DNA from: Daphnia carinata
Taxonomy: Eukaryota > Arthropoda > Branchiopoda > Diplostraca > Daphniidae
Assembly: GCF_022539665.2 (NCBI RefSeq)
Contig: NC_081340.1
Coordinates: 806,001-870,000, forward strand
Reading direction: 5' to 3'
DNA: 64,000 bases
Shown here: positions 22,387 through 31,450 of the stretch, piece after piece
Numbering within the stretch: the first letter of the stretch is position 1
Layout of the letters: each line of letters opens with the position of its first letter
Translations under genes and position numbers: made by a program
Notes under the pieces: model-generated
Told to the model about the DNA's origin: nothing
The model's input: only the letters and a program-made list of their open reading frames with translations
Databases searched by the model: none

Positions 22387-22836
22387 TGTTGCCTTTACGC
22401 ACGGACGAGACAGATGAAAAAATAGGGACGTTGAGAAAAACTAGGATTGTATTTTGGCGTATGGTTGCCAGTGCACGAGAGAAAAATAACAGGTAGTGGT
22501 GACTTGTTGCGAGCAGGTTACCACGTGAGTTTGTTGGAATAGACAGTTCGACACGAAAGGAAATACTAGTTGCCAGCTAGTATTAACACAAAGAAAGGAA
22601 ATTCGAGTTAGCGAAGTACTGGTTGCCTGCCAGTACTTGAGCGAAAAAACGAAGAGAAAAAACAGGACAAGTGATGGACACACGAGTACGATACTAAGTT
22701 TGTTTTAGAGGAGACGACGGTAAACGGACAGGTGTCCTCAGCTAACTGCGGTAATCGTCAGGTGAGGTGTTCGGCGACTCCTCCCTTCGTTACCGATTTC
22801 CCCATCTCCGATCCTGACGTTGCCAAATTAGCAACA
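22387..22836 (-). repeat. 3' LTR of the 7.55-kb BEL element
   Basis: 450 bp. It contains the last codons and the stop of the polyprotein (22758). It also carries two palindromic blocks, TACTAGTTGCCAGCTAGTA and AGTACTGGTTGCCTGCCAGT, about 40 bp apart. Confidence 0.95.
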
Positions 22837-25800
22837 TCGCCGGCCCTGCGATTGTTTTGATCAATCGCATCTTCTCTTACATGGACGGATTCAATCAATA
22901 GTAGTTCATGGACGGGACGATGGTATTCGGTGCCATTGGTTTGGATATACGCTGACCGGACAATTCCATCTCCACCGACGACGACTTGGGTGACTCGGCC
23001 GGTTGGCAAGATACCACGGGGAGTTGATGAGTTTATAAGCACGACGATATCGCCGACTTCGAGATTCGGCTGATCCTGGTACCATTTTTCACGCTCCGTG
23101 AGGCTGGGAATGATCTCTTTCATCCATCTACGCCAGAACTGGTCGGCCATGGCCTGTGAAATACGCCACCTTTGTCGGGCAGATAAGTCGTCTTTAGAGA
23201 AGACGTCAGGTGGAGTATTTGGGTTTGCGCGTCCTAGAAGTAGGTGATTGGGCGTGAGGCTCTCTGGGTCAGCTGGGTCGTCGCTGCTGGCTGTGAGTTT
23301 CCGGCTGTTGAGGACGTTCTCAATGTGGGTGAGAGCTGTGACGAGAATTTCGTCAGAAAGTCGTTGTCTTCCCAAGACGGATCGTAACGCGGTCTTGGCG
23401 GAGCGGACGAGGCGTTCCCATGCGCCACCAAAATGCGGGGCGGCTGGCGGGTTGAAATGCCACTTGGTGGGTTGGCGGCCTAGATGCTTAAGTATTTCGT
23501 GTTGGTTGAGATTTTGAAGGCATTCAGCCAGCTCTCGTTGAGCTCCGACAAAATTCGTTCCATTGTCGCTATGGAGAGAAGCTGGGACGCCGCGACGGTT
23601 TTGGAAACGATCCAATGCGGAGATAAACGAGCTGGTGTCGAGTGAATATGCCATCTCCAAATGGACGCAACGAGACGTCAGGCAGGTAAAAAGGCAGCCC
23701 CAGCGTTTGACAGTGCGTCGTAGAATTGTCACTTCTATTGGCCCGAAATAATCCACGCCGGTGTGTGTGAATGCGGGATAGCCTACCTTTAGGCGAAAGC
23801 TGGGTAGGTCGGCCATTTTCGGGTGAAAGCCTTTCGCGTTCTTCCTCTTACAAGGGAGACACATCCGGAATGCCTTTTGGGCAGTAAGCCTGCCTTTGGG
23901 GATCCAGTATTGACTTCGCGCTTCGTGGTGAAGCTGTTCGGCCGACGAATGCGCTCGATCACGGTGCATCTGGGAGAGGATCAACTGAGTGAAACGTTCA
24001 TGACGTGGAAGGATGATGGGGTGGCGAACGTCAAGTGGCACCGGCGCCTTGTCGATCCGACCGCCTACGCACATTATACCACGGTGATCCAGATATGGCG
24101 ATAGCTTGATGAGACTGGAACTCGATTCAATTGGGCGGCCGGCCCGTAAATCGTCCATCTCGATACGATAAACGTTTCGCTGCGTGTGTCGAAATAGTGC
24201 GTTGCGGGCTAGGCTGATTTCTTCTTCCGATAGGCCATCCAACTTTCTATGTTCTCGAGTCTTGCGCGCGTTGGCAATAAATCGGAACATGTAAGCGACG
24301 GTACGGATGACGATATGAACTCGCGATTTTCTTGCAATAAGCTGGTCGATCTCGTTGTCTTGCAATTGGACCTGGCCGACCCATGTTGTCTCGCGAACTT
24401 CTGGATCATCCGCTTCCAGTGGCGGTAGGGATGGAAGACAAGGCCAGTCGGTTGACACCTTTAGATACTCCGGGCCAGAAAACCAACGATGTCGGATGTC
24501 AAATTCAGCGGCGTCGAGACCCCTGCTTGCATCATCGGCTGGGTTGATGGAGCTTGGGACATAATTCCATTGGCTTGAAGAAGAAGACTCGAGGATCTCC
24601 CCGATGCGATTACCGACGTAAACATTGAAGCGGCAGGAACGAGACTTGATCCAACTCAGGACGGTACTCGAGTCAGACCAATAGATGGTTTTATTAAAAA
24701 TAATGTCGTGTTCTTCTTTCGCCTGAACGGCCAGGCGGGCAGCTAAGACAGCAGCATTCAGCTCGAGACGCGGGATGGTCATAAACTTCAGTGGTGCTAT
24801 CCGCGATTTTGAAAGAAGAAGGCTGGTATCCGCCGTACCGTTAGGGTAGACGAAGCGGGCGTAGCAAACGGCTCCAAAACCCATCTCTGATGCATCACCA
24901 AAAACGTGAAGTTCTATTGTCGACACATGCTTTCCTGTTGGTGAAATACAGCGATCTAAGGCAAGGCCGTTGAGCAGTGGAAGAGAATTCGCCCACTGGA
25001 TCCAACGGTCGATTAGGTCTTGGTCCAATTCAACATCCCAATCGAATTTCCTGCGCCAGATATCCTGCATCAGAAATTTCGCTTGCAACACTATGGGTGA
25101 TAGGAAACCAAGTGGATCAAAGATGCTGGAAAGGGCCTTCATAATATCACGTTTGGTTCGGCCATCGGGTCGTACGGAAGCACCTAGAATGAAGGCATCA
25201 CGGTTGAAATTCCATACGAGGCCGAGCGTCCTTTCAATCGGCTCGGCATCAAGATCCATATTGACGACTGCATTCTCTAGTTGTTGTCCAGGTAGTGATT
25301 GGCGGACGGCGTCGTTTGACGTCGCCCATTGAGTGAGCGGAAATCCACCGGTTTTCAGCGTTTCGGTCAAACGATGAGCTGTAGATATGGCCTCTGCTTC
25401 CGTCGAAAAGGATGCCAACCAATTATCGACATAGAAGTGTTTCGTGATTTGTTTGAGAAGATGGTCGTCACCGTAGTCTTTCACCGCCTGTTGTAGCGCG
25501 TTTGAACACACTGCTGGTGAAGAGGCGGCACCAAAAAGATGGACATCCATTTGGTAGACGTCTGGCGGTTGTGATGAACCAGGTTCACGCCAGAGGAATC
25601 GGAAAGCCGGCCCATCGATAGGCCGCACCCTGACCTGGTGGAACATTTTTTCCACGTCCGCAACGATTGGTACAGCGTATTGTCGAAAGCGGAGAAGTAT
25701 CCCAATAAGATTCGTAAGGAGATCTGGACCTCGGAGGAGAACGTCATTTAGGCATATCCCACGGCACTTGGCGGACAAATCGAATACAACACGACATTTT

Positions 25801-28800
25801 CCAGGCTTGTTCGGATTGAACACCGGATGATGCGGGTTGTACCATGTTCGCCCTGACGGACCAGCGTCGATTTCTCCTTTTGACAGTTTTCGAGCATGTT
25901 TAAGATTTACGTACATGTCGATAACTCCTTTGTAAGTTTCGGCCAATTTTTTATCCTTGGATAGTTTCTTTTCGAGGCAAAGGAGGCGCCGTTGCGCTGT
26001 AAAGAAGTTGTTGGGTAAAGCCGGGTCGTCCAGCTTCCACAGTAGGCCTGATTCATAACGTTCGCCGTTATGTTTTGTCGTTTCCTTCAAAATTTTCCAC
26101 GCCCTTTTATCTTCATCGCCCACCGGTTTGGCGACGTTTGGTTTCGTTCCAAAGGTGTCAAGTTCCATGAATTGTTGTAACAATGCGCCACATCGGTCGT
26201 CGACTAAGTTTCCATGAAAACAGTAGTTCCCCTTTTCTTTACCGGAACGCGCCGTTGGTCCAGCAATACACCAACCAAAGGCAGTGAGGTAAGCACGGGG
26301 GGCTCGTTGGTGATACGGGTCTTTGCGGGATTCAAATATCTCGATCGCTGCCGGATGATCTTGACCGATCAGAATGGCGACGTCTTGGTCGAGCGCAGAG
26401 TGTATGGGCACATGAGCGAGGTGCGGCCATTTCTCTGCGAGGTTGGTCAGATCAATCGACCCTTTGTGTAACTGAAAGGTATCCATAACGTGCGCGCCCA
26501 CAACGTTAAAAGAGTATAGGCCATCCAGCGAAGCGATGTCAAATTCGACTATTTTGTGGTCGGTCGGTCGACCTATTCCGTCGACTGTTCTTGTCACAAG
26601 ACGTTCCACGCGGCCTTCCAACCCGAGAAGTTCGGCAATTCGTCTCTTTATGACGGAGATCTCGCTGCTACCGTCGAGGAGCGCAAATAGCTGAACTTCC
26701 TTTCCGTTAGCCTGCACAATTACTGGGACGATCGGCAACAAAATTCTTCTATTCGATCCCATGGCAACTGATCCGGAGAATCCGGCTTCTTTTGGTTTAT
26801 CCCACTTCGGGAACATTCTGGGAGCTCCGTGTAGCAGCGGATGATGTACCCCGTCACAATTGGCCTGGCTGCATCTTTCGCTGCGTCGACATTCTCGGCT
26901 GAGGTGATCCCGGCCTAAGCAACGGAAACAAGCATTGCATTCCTTTGCAATGGCAGCTCTCTTCTCGACGGGGACTGCCTTGAACTGTCTACAGTCTTTC
27001 AGGTGGTGGTAATGTATGGATTTGCATCCTGGACATTTTGCTGGCTCGATCGGTCTGTCGACGGTAGTGTTGAATACGTTGTGGCCAGGGTGACTGCGAT
27101 TTTTTCCATCGTTGATTTTTCTGTGAGGTTTTTCGTGGTAACTTTCGATCGATCCTGCTCTGATGGAATGCTCAGCCATGGCGATTCCATCAAGCCATTT
27201 ATCCAGGTCTTCTACGGTAGATAACTGGGGTTGCATGGACCAGCTTTTTTCTCCCCATCGACTTCTTAACGCAGGGGGTAGCTTGGAGACAAGTTGTGAA
27301 AGAGTAGCGTTGCTGTGGAGTTCCATGCCGTATCCACCAAGTCTCAACGTGGCCACAACGGAATGGAGGTCGGCCGAAAAAGCACGCAGGGCTTTATAAT
27401 CGTTATCCCTGAACGATTGCAATTTTAGTAGAGATGATGTGCAAGCTTGAGAAACGATCTGAGGGTTCCCGTAGCGTTTGTGCAGTTCGCTTAGAGCGTG
27501 TCGGTAAAGCCCAGGGTTCTGCAGGGCTTCACCAATGTCCTTTCTAATGGCTTGAGTAAGCGCATCGTGAAGGTGTGCAATCCGTTCTGCATCAGAGTTG
27601 ACCGCGTCGTGGACGAAGACCTTAAACATTTGGATGAACATGGGCCAATTGCGTGGGTTGCCGTCAAAGTTTGGTGCCTTCATCCTTGGTGGTTTGACAC
27701 CCGAACGACCAAGCGCAGATGGGTTTTCAGGGGAATGGATCCAGGCGTCTGGCGTGTAAACCCGCGATGAGTCGAGGGTTACTTGCGGCGGAGCTAGCGG
27801 AATTGGTGGGGCCGGTAAATATAATGGTGGAGCCATTTCATTGCTCGGGAACGGGAGCGAAGTTGGTTGTGGCGTGCCACCATTTCCCACTGAAGATCCA
27901 GACGGCGGTGGGAATGAATGTCTTGAATATTCATGCGTTCGTTGGGGGTTGATTTGTGGTGTACTCGTTGCATGAGTAGATACATATGGGGGCCTACCAG
28001 CTCCTGTAGTAGGCATCGCGCTAGAAGGGTTGGTAGAACCGCCCGTCGTCGGCTGTGAGGCTCTTCGGTGCGACGGGATGGGAGCAGGCTTGCTTGGAGT
28101 GAGGGCACTGATGGCTCTAGCTGCAAGTCCGCGGACTTGGTTGAAAACTCCGCCGGCGACTGAAGGCGTAGCGATCGTGGATGGAACGGGGTTTGACGGC
28201 GTGAAGAGCCTAGTAGGCGTCAACGACTTCGGTATACTGGAGCCGATTGAGGGTGTCATCGTTGTGTGCGTAGGGACGGCATTTTGAGGAGGTGGTAAGC
28301 CGACTGTGGTAGACCTAACAGTCGACGTTTGGCAAGGTGGGTTTGCAGACCAAATAGAAGAAGGAGCAGTGGCCTCGGACGATGCGCTCGTGACGGGTAG
28401 CATCGGTGTCTGTTCGGGCTGATCCTGTTCTCCGTCGGTAAGTTCATTTAATTGTCTTTTCAGGATGGCGCCGGAAAGCCGTTGAAGTTCAATTTGGTCG
28501 CGGAGTTCCCGCTGTTGACGATTAGCGGCGACTTGTCGTTGGTAGTCTTCGACTTGCCTTAAAGTGACATCTTCAGCGGCCCTACGAACCGCTTCGTCTT
28601 GGGCGCTTTGAAGTCTGAATTCAGCTTCCTTCTGCAGCCGTTCGGCTTCTTGTATCTTTGCGCGAGCGGATGACACGCTGGAGTGATGTGAGGAAGATAG
28701 TGAAGCGGTCGATCGGGCTGGAAGCCTTGCCAAATAATCGTCGCACGTAGTCAACAGGGCTTGGTGTTCACACACTACCGCTTGCAGCCAAAGTTGTTCG

Positions 28801-29090
28801 CCAGCGAGGGCCTCAGACGGAGCATCTGGGGCGAAAAACTGTAGAAAACGGTCGTGTCGCTCCTCCAGTTCATCGTAATCGCGGATATACGTGGCTCGTA
28901 AGGCGCGGACGGTGTCGCGATCTTCGCCGACTCGAACGGCCGTCATCAACTTCTTTCCTGAACGGGTGTGCGTTGATTTTCCGGTAGTGCGGAATCTTTT
29001 GAGACGTGCTGGATCGGTGGCGGTTTCCCAATCGAAATTTGTTTCGTCATCTTCATCGATAGCGGGAAGATGAGGAAGGGACTGGGCCAT
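22758..29090 (-). CDS. BEL/Pao Gag-Pol polyprotein, 2110 aa
   Basis: A single uninterrupted frame. In order, with approximate residues: charged coiled coil 130-225; Pro/Ser/Thr-rich linker 230-470; DUF1759 gag core 480-620; zinc knuckles CPGC...HHLKDC (about 683) and CFRCLGRDHLSREC (about 720); protease with LLDGSSEISVI (about 800); RT with EKMFHQVRV and palm FYVDNW (about 1220); RNase H (HVFGDASEMGFG 1397, YWSDSS 1473, NPADDASRG 1516). The integrase follows, with an HHCC finger (about 1710-1745) and D, D, E in GVDYFGP (1778), HSDNGTNF (1842) and GGAWERL (1891). A DUF5641 C-terminus covers about 1930-2080. It makes virus-like particles, copies element RNA and integrates cDNA (family knowledge). 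The protease motif DGSS is unusual for D-S/T-G or D-E-G. The last roughly 26 codons lie in the 3' LTR. Confidence 0.97.
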   Translation of the reverse strand: MAQSLPHLPAIDEDDETNFDWETATDPARLKRFRTTGKSTHTRSGKKLMTAVRVGEDRDTVRALRATYIRDYDELEERHDRFLQFFAPDAPSEALAGEQLWLQAVVCEHQALLTTCDDYLARLPARSTASLSSSHHSSVSSARAKIQEAERLQKEAEFRLQSAQDEAVRRAAEDVTLRQVEDYQRQVAANRQQRELRDQIELQRLSGAILKRQLNELTDGEQDQPEQTPMLPVTSASSEATAPSSIWSANPPCQTSTVRSTTVGLPPPQNAVPTHTTMTPSIGSSIPKSLTPTRLFTPSNPVPSTIATPSVAGGVFNQVRGLAARAISALTPSKPAPIPSHRRASQPTTGGSTNPSSAMPTTGAGRPPYVSTHATSTPQINPQRTHEYSRHSFPPPSGSSVGNGGTPQPTSLPFPSNEMAPPLYLPAPPIPLAPPQVTLDSSRVYTPDAWIHSPENPSALGRSGVKPPRMKAPNFDGNPRNWPMFIQMFKVFVHDAVNSDAERIAHLHDALTQAIRKDIGEALQNPGLYRHALSELHKRYGNPQIVSQACTSSLLKLQSFRDNDYKALRAFSADLHSVVATLRLGGYGMELHSNATLSQLVSKLPPALRSRWGEKSWSMQPQLSTVEDLDKWLDGIAMAEHSIRAGSIESYHEKPHRKINDGKNRSHPGHNVFNTTVDRPIEPAKCPGCKSIHYHHLKDCRQFKAVPVEKRAAIAKECNACFRCLGRDHLSRECRRSERCSQANCDGVHHPLLHGAPRMFPKWDKPKEAGFSGSVAMGSNRRILLPIVPVIVQANGKEVQLFALLDGSSEISVIKRRIAELLGLEGRVERLVTRTVDGIGRPTDHKIVEFDIASLDGLYSFNVVGAHVMDTFQLHKGSIDLTNLAEKWPHLAHVPIHSALDQDVAILIGQDHPAAIEIFESRKDPYHQRAPRAYLTAFGWCIAGPTARSGKEKGNYCFHGNLVDDRCGALLQQFMELDTFGTKPNVAKPVGDEDKRAWKILKETTKHNGERYESGLLWKLDDPALPNNFFTAQRRLLCLEKKLSKDKKLAETYKGVIDMYVNLKHARKLSKGEIDAGPSGRTWYNPHHPVFNPNKPGKCRVVFDLSAKCRGICLNDVLLRGPDLLTNLIGILLRFRQYAVPIVADVEKMFHQVRVRPIDGPAFRFLWREPGSSQPPDVYQMDVHLFGAASSPAVCSNALQQAVKDYGDDHLLKQITKHFYVDNWLASFSTEAEAISTAHRLTETLKTGGFPLTQWATSNDAVRQSLPGQQLENAVVNMDLDAEPIERTLGLVWNFNRDAFILGASVRPDGRTKRDIMKALSSIFDPLGFLSPIVLQAKFLMQDIWRRKFDWDVELDQDLIDRWIQWANSLPLLNGLALDRCISPTGKHVSTIELHVFGDASEMGFGAVCYARFVYPNGTADTSLLLSKSRIAPLKFMTIPRLELNAAVLAARLAVQAKEEHDIIFNKTIYWSDSSTVLSWIKSRSCRFNVYVGNRIGEILESSSSSQWNYVPSSINPADDASRGLDAAEFDIRHRWFSGPEYLKVSTDWPCLPSLPPLEADDPEVRETTWVGQVQLQDNEIDQLIARKSRVHIVIRTVAYMFRFIANARKTREHRKLDGLSEEEISLARNALFRHTQRNVYRIEMDDLRAGRPIESSSSLIKLSPYLDHRGIMCVGGRIDKAPVPLDVRHPIILPRHERFTQLILSQMHRDRAHSSAEQLHHEARSQYWIPKGRLTAQKAFRMCLPCKRKNAKGFHPKMADLPSFRLKVGYPAFTHTGVDYFGPIEVTILRRTVKRWGCLFTCLTSRCVHLEMAYSLDTSSFISALDRFQNRRGVPASLHSDNGTNFVGAQRELAECLQNLNQHEILKHLGRQPTKWHFNPPAAPHFGGAWERLVRSAKTALRSVLGRQRLSDEILVTALTHIENVLNSRKLTASSDDPADPESLTPNHLLLGRANPNTPPDVFSKDDLSARQRWRISQAMADQFWRRWMKEIIPSLTEREKWYQDQPNLEVGDIVVLINSSTPRGILPTGRVTQVVVGGDGIVRSAYIQTNGTEYHRPVHELLLIESVHVREDAIDQNNRRAGDVANLATSGSEMGKSVTKGGVAEHLT

Positions 29091-29488
29091 GATGGTGTAA
29101 AGTAAGGAAACAGAGTAATTACGGCGAGACGAGCTACGAACTGAACACGTAGTGATTCGGACGTGGACGATGGAACGATGAGTCTGCCACGCGGGTCTTA
29201 GGATGATATGAAACGGAGCGATGCGGATGAAATGTTACTGAAATATGACTATTAATTGAATGTCGTCAGCTTGAAGGCGAGTGAGGAAGGTGAGAGACGA
29301 TGAGACCGGATGAAGTCGAGGACGGCGGCGAGGCGATGGCGAAGGCGAAGACGGCGGCGAGGCGATGGCGAAGGCGAAGATGGCGAAGACGAAGTTGGTG
29401 GCGAGACGATGGCGAAGGCGACGGACGAAAGGCGTGCGTAATGGCCGTCGTACCGAGCTTCGATAATTTCCCGGTCGATGCACCAATT
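29091..29488 (-). other. 5' leader of the 7.55-kb BEL element
   Basis: Untranslated stretch between gag ATG and LTR. It holds a roughly 30-bp imperfect tandem repeat of GGCGAGGCGATGGCGAAGGC type at 29320-29420. Similar GGC-rich runs lie in the LTRs of copies A and B. Confidence 0.7.
29468..29485 (-). other. Primer-binding site, tRNA-Gly type
   Basis: TTCCCGGTCGATGCACCA on the plus strand matches the 3' end of arthropod tRNA-Gly(GCC) plus CCA except for one base, by memory of that tRNA. It lies 3 bases inside the 5' LTR. Confidence 0.75.
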
Positions 29489-29938
29489 TGTTGCCTTTAC
29501 GCACGGACGAGACAGATGAAAAAATAGGGACGTTGAGAAAAACTAGGATTGTATTTTGGCGTATGGTTGCCAGTGCACGAGAGAAAAATAACAGGTAGTG
29601 GTGACTTGTTGCGAGCAGGTTACCACGTGAGTTTGTTGGAATAGACAGTTCGACACGAAAGGAAATACTAGTTGCCAGCTAGTATTAACACAAAGAAAGG
29701 AAATTCGAGTTAGCGAAGTACTGGTTGCCTGCCAGTACTTGAGCGAAAAAACGAAGAGAAAAAACAGGACAAGTGATGGACACACGAGTACGATACTAAG
29801 TTTGTTTTAGAGGAGACGACGGTAAACGGACAGGTGTCCTCAGCTAACTGCGGTAATCGTCAGGTGAGGTGTTCGGTGACTCCTCCCTTCGTTACCGATT
29901 TCCCCATCTCCGATCCTGACGTTGCCAAATTAGCAACA
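29489..29938 (-). repeat. 5' LTR of the 7.55-kb BEL element
   Basis: 450 bp, direct repeat of 22387-22836. It should hold the promoter and polyadenylation signals for minus-strand transcription. An 80-codon ORF (29543-29785, minus) is present in both LTRs but is probably fortuitous. Confidence 0.95.
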
Positions 29939-30305
29939 GCAGCTTCGTAAAATTGAGCAGACGACGACAAAATTAGATATCCGTCTGCAATTTGTATCGA
30001 TACTACGCCACAACAATACCACCTTGCTGGTTACGTATTTTAAAGAACGTTATGGCTAAATGGAAGAAGATGTGACTCAGGACTTAAAGATACGGAGGTC
30101 AATCCTCAACGGAGACATAGTTTTTCACTATTTTTGATTGTTGCAAAAATATGTTTTAGATGTTTTTTTAACGGGAATTTCAAAATATTTTGCATAACAG
30201 TCCTATATAAATATTTTGACGTTTTTAATAGTTTATTCGCTGTATAAGAATACTATTAATTGCGGTGGCAACCCTGATATCAATAGTAAACAAATCTTCA
30301 ATCTA
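29939..30305 (+). repeat. tRNA-like unit 2
   Basis: An 7-bp-stem hairpin GCAGACG...CGTCTGC (29957-29988) is followed by TTTGTATCGATA (29991). A B-box-like GGAGGTCAATCC lies at 30094, 103 nt from the core. Confidence 0.55.
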
Positions 30306-30640
30306 AATCGTTGCAGACGACAGCAATGTTAGAATTTCGTCTGCAATTTGTATCGATACTCGGTAACATATTATTATGCATTGCATTGCATACAAATTTA
30401 ATGAGGGAGTAGTGCTGTGGATAAGGACTGTGCTTGGGATTCGGAAATCTCGAGTGCAAAGCTGATTTGGGGCATTTTTTTTACAATCTGCTACACATTA
30501 AATTTTAAACGTATCTGAGTAACAACAATTTAGGATACTTGCTCACTGTTAACTGAGGCGTGTACGGTACTAATAAAATAGAAGTTTTAATTGATAATTG
30601 TAACAGATTTTCATAGCAAAATAGTATTCTGTTTAGCACC
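30306..30640 (+). repeat. tRNA-like unit 3
   Basis: The hairpin GCAGACGA...TCGTCTGC (8-bp stem, 30313-30344) is followed by the TTTGTATCGATA core (30347). A degenerate tRNA-like segment (GTGCTGTGGATAAGGAC to CGAGTGCAAAGCTG, about 30410-30465) comes next, then a run of eight T at 30476-30483, a possible Pol III stop. Confidence 0.55.
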
Positions 30641-30975
30641 GTCGATAAAGCAGATGACGGTAAATAGCAGTTGTTTCTGAAATTTGTATCGATACTCGGC
30701 ACCAAACGTTGGATTCATTGCCTGACACACGTTAGCGTTGTGGATCAATTCCGCGCTCGTAATACGAAGTACAGAAGTTCGAATCCATCTGCAAAACATT
30801 TTTTTTAAATTTGAAAAACATATTTTTAGATGCTGACGATATATACATTTGCACAATGGTAAATTATTATTTTCTCTACATCTCATATTCATGTAATAAA
30901 TATCTCTACAAAAACCTATTCTATTACGTAAGGCAACACTGATATGTATAACTAAAATCATCTGTTAAGACTTGT
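30641..30975 (+). repeat. tRNA-like unit 4
   Basis: Core at 30683. An A-box-like TTAGCGTTGTGG (about 30732) is followed by a B-box-like AGAAGTTCGAATCCATCT (30773) and then TTTTTTTT (about 30800). Of all units this looks most like a tRNA gene. Confidence 0.6.
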
Positions 30976-31317
30976 AAAGTAAAGCAGACGATAAAAATAT
31001 TGTATGTCATGAAATTTGTATCGATACTCGCCAACAAAAACCATACTTGTGCCATGTCGTTTGTTTTTTACTGGTTTAGCGGTGTGGGTTTAAGTCGGAG
31101 CTCGTATCACGAAGCATCGGAGTTCAAATCTAGGTAGAGGTAATAATTTATTAAATTATTATAGTTTTTTTCTCATTTCCACTAGACGCCATCTCTTGTT
31201 AAATGGAAGATCTATTTGGAATGTATCGATACAGCGATTATCTAAAAAATTCCACTATCTAAAAACTATCTAAAAATATCGATATATCGTTTTGAGGTTT
31301 AGATAGTCGCCAACACT
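30976..31317 (+). repeat. tRNA-like unit 5 and right end
   Basis: Core at 31015 (TTTGTATCGATACTCG). An A-box-like TTTAGCGGTGTGG (about 31075) and B-box-like GGAGTTCAAATCTAGG (31119) lie 60 and 104 nt from the core, with TTTTTTTC near 31165. The AT-rich right end with TATCGATA and ATCGATATATCG motifs follows. Confidence 0.6.
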
Positions 31318-31321
31318 AAAG

Positions 31322-31450
31322 AGAAATAGGACTGATGGCTTGGAGAAATAGGACTATCCTAAAAGTTTTTTGAAGTCAGCCCTATTTTTCCGGTAGAAAT
31401 AGGACTGGAAATTTTCAGTCCTTTTTCGTTTCAGTCCTATTTCACCGCCA
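31322..31450. repeat. Short palindromic repeat with GAAATAGGACTGA ends
   Basis: GAGAAATAGGACTGA at 31322 and TCAGTCCTATTTCAC at 31434 are inverted, and further copies of AAATAGGACT lie between. A related sequence, in reverse orientation, is at 53143-53235. It has no coding capacity and is probably a miniature transposon. It directly adjoins the right end of the inverted-end element. Confidence 0.5.

Larger units (their letters stand above)
22387..29938 (-). mobile_element. Young, apparently intact BEL/Pao LTR retrotransposon
   Basis: It measures 7552 bp with two 450-bp LTRs, one long ORF, a primer-binding site, and near-identical 5-bp flanks (TCAGC left, GCAGC right). The LTRs begin TGTTGCC and end AGCAACA. 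By eye they differ at one base (C at about 22771, T at about 29873). It sits inside the tRNA-like array. High LTR identity and the open frame indicate a recent insertion. Confidence 0.95.
21706..31318. mobile_element. Inverted-end element carrying tRNA-like tandem units, split by a BEL insertion
   Basis: The left end TAGTGTTGGCGATTATAT and the reverse complement of the right end (TAGTGTTGGCGACTATCT) match over about 16 of 18 bases. Imperfect ATCGATA-rich similarity continues inward. The left end interrupts copy D. Without the 7.55-kb BEL insertion the element is about 2.05 kb. It has no coding capacity and consists of diverged units of 330-365 bp. The TAGTGTTGG ends recall hAT-type transposons, but no 8-bp duplication is visible. 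Class assignment is therefore open. Confidence 0.55.

Noticed and set aside
22441-22683. Identical 80-codon ORFs in both BEL LTRs (also 29543-29785)
   Set aside because: Identity follows from the LTRs being near-identical. The composition is that of a chance reading of regulatory sequence, and no motif is visible.
23234-28447. Many ORFs of 60-120 codons on the plus strand and other minus frames
   Set aside because: They are shadows of the 2110-codon polyprotein, which explains the lack of stops.
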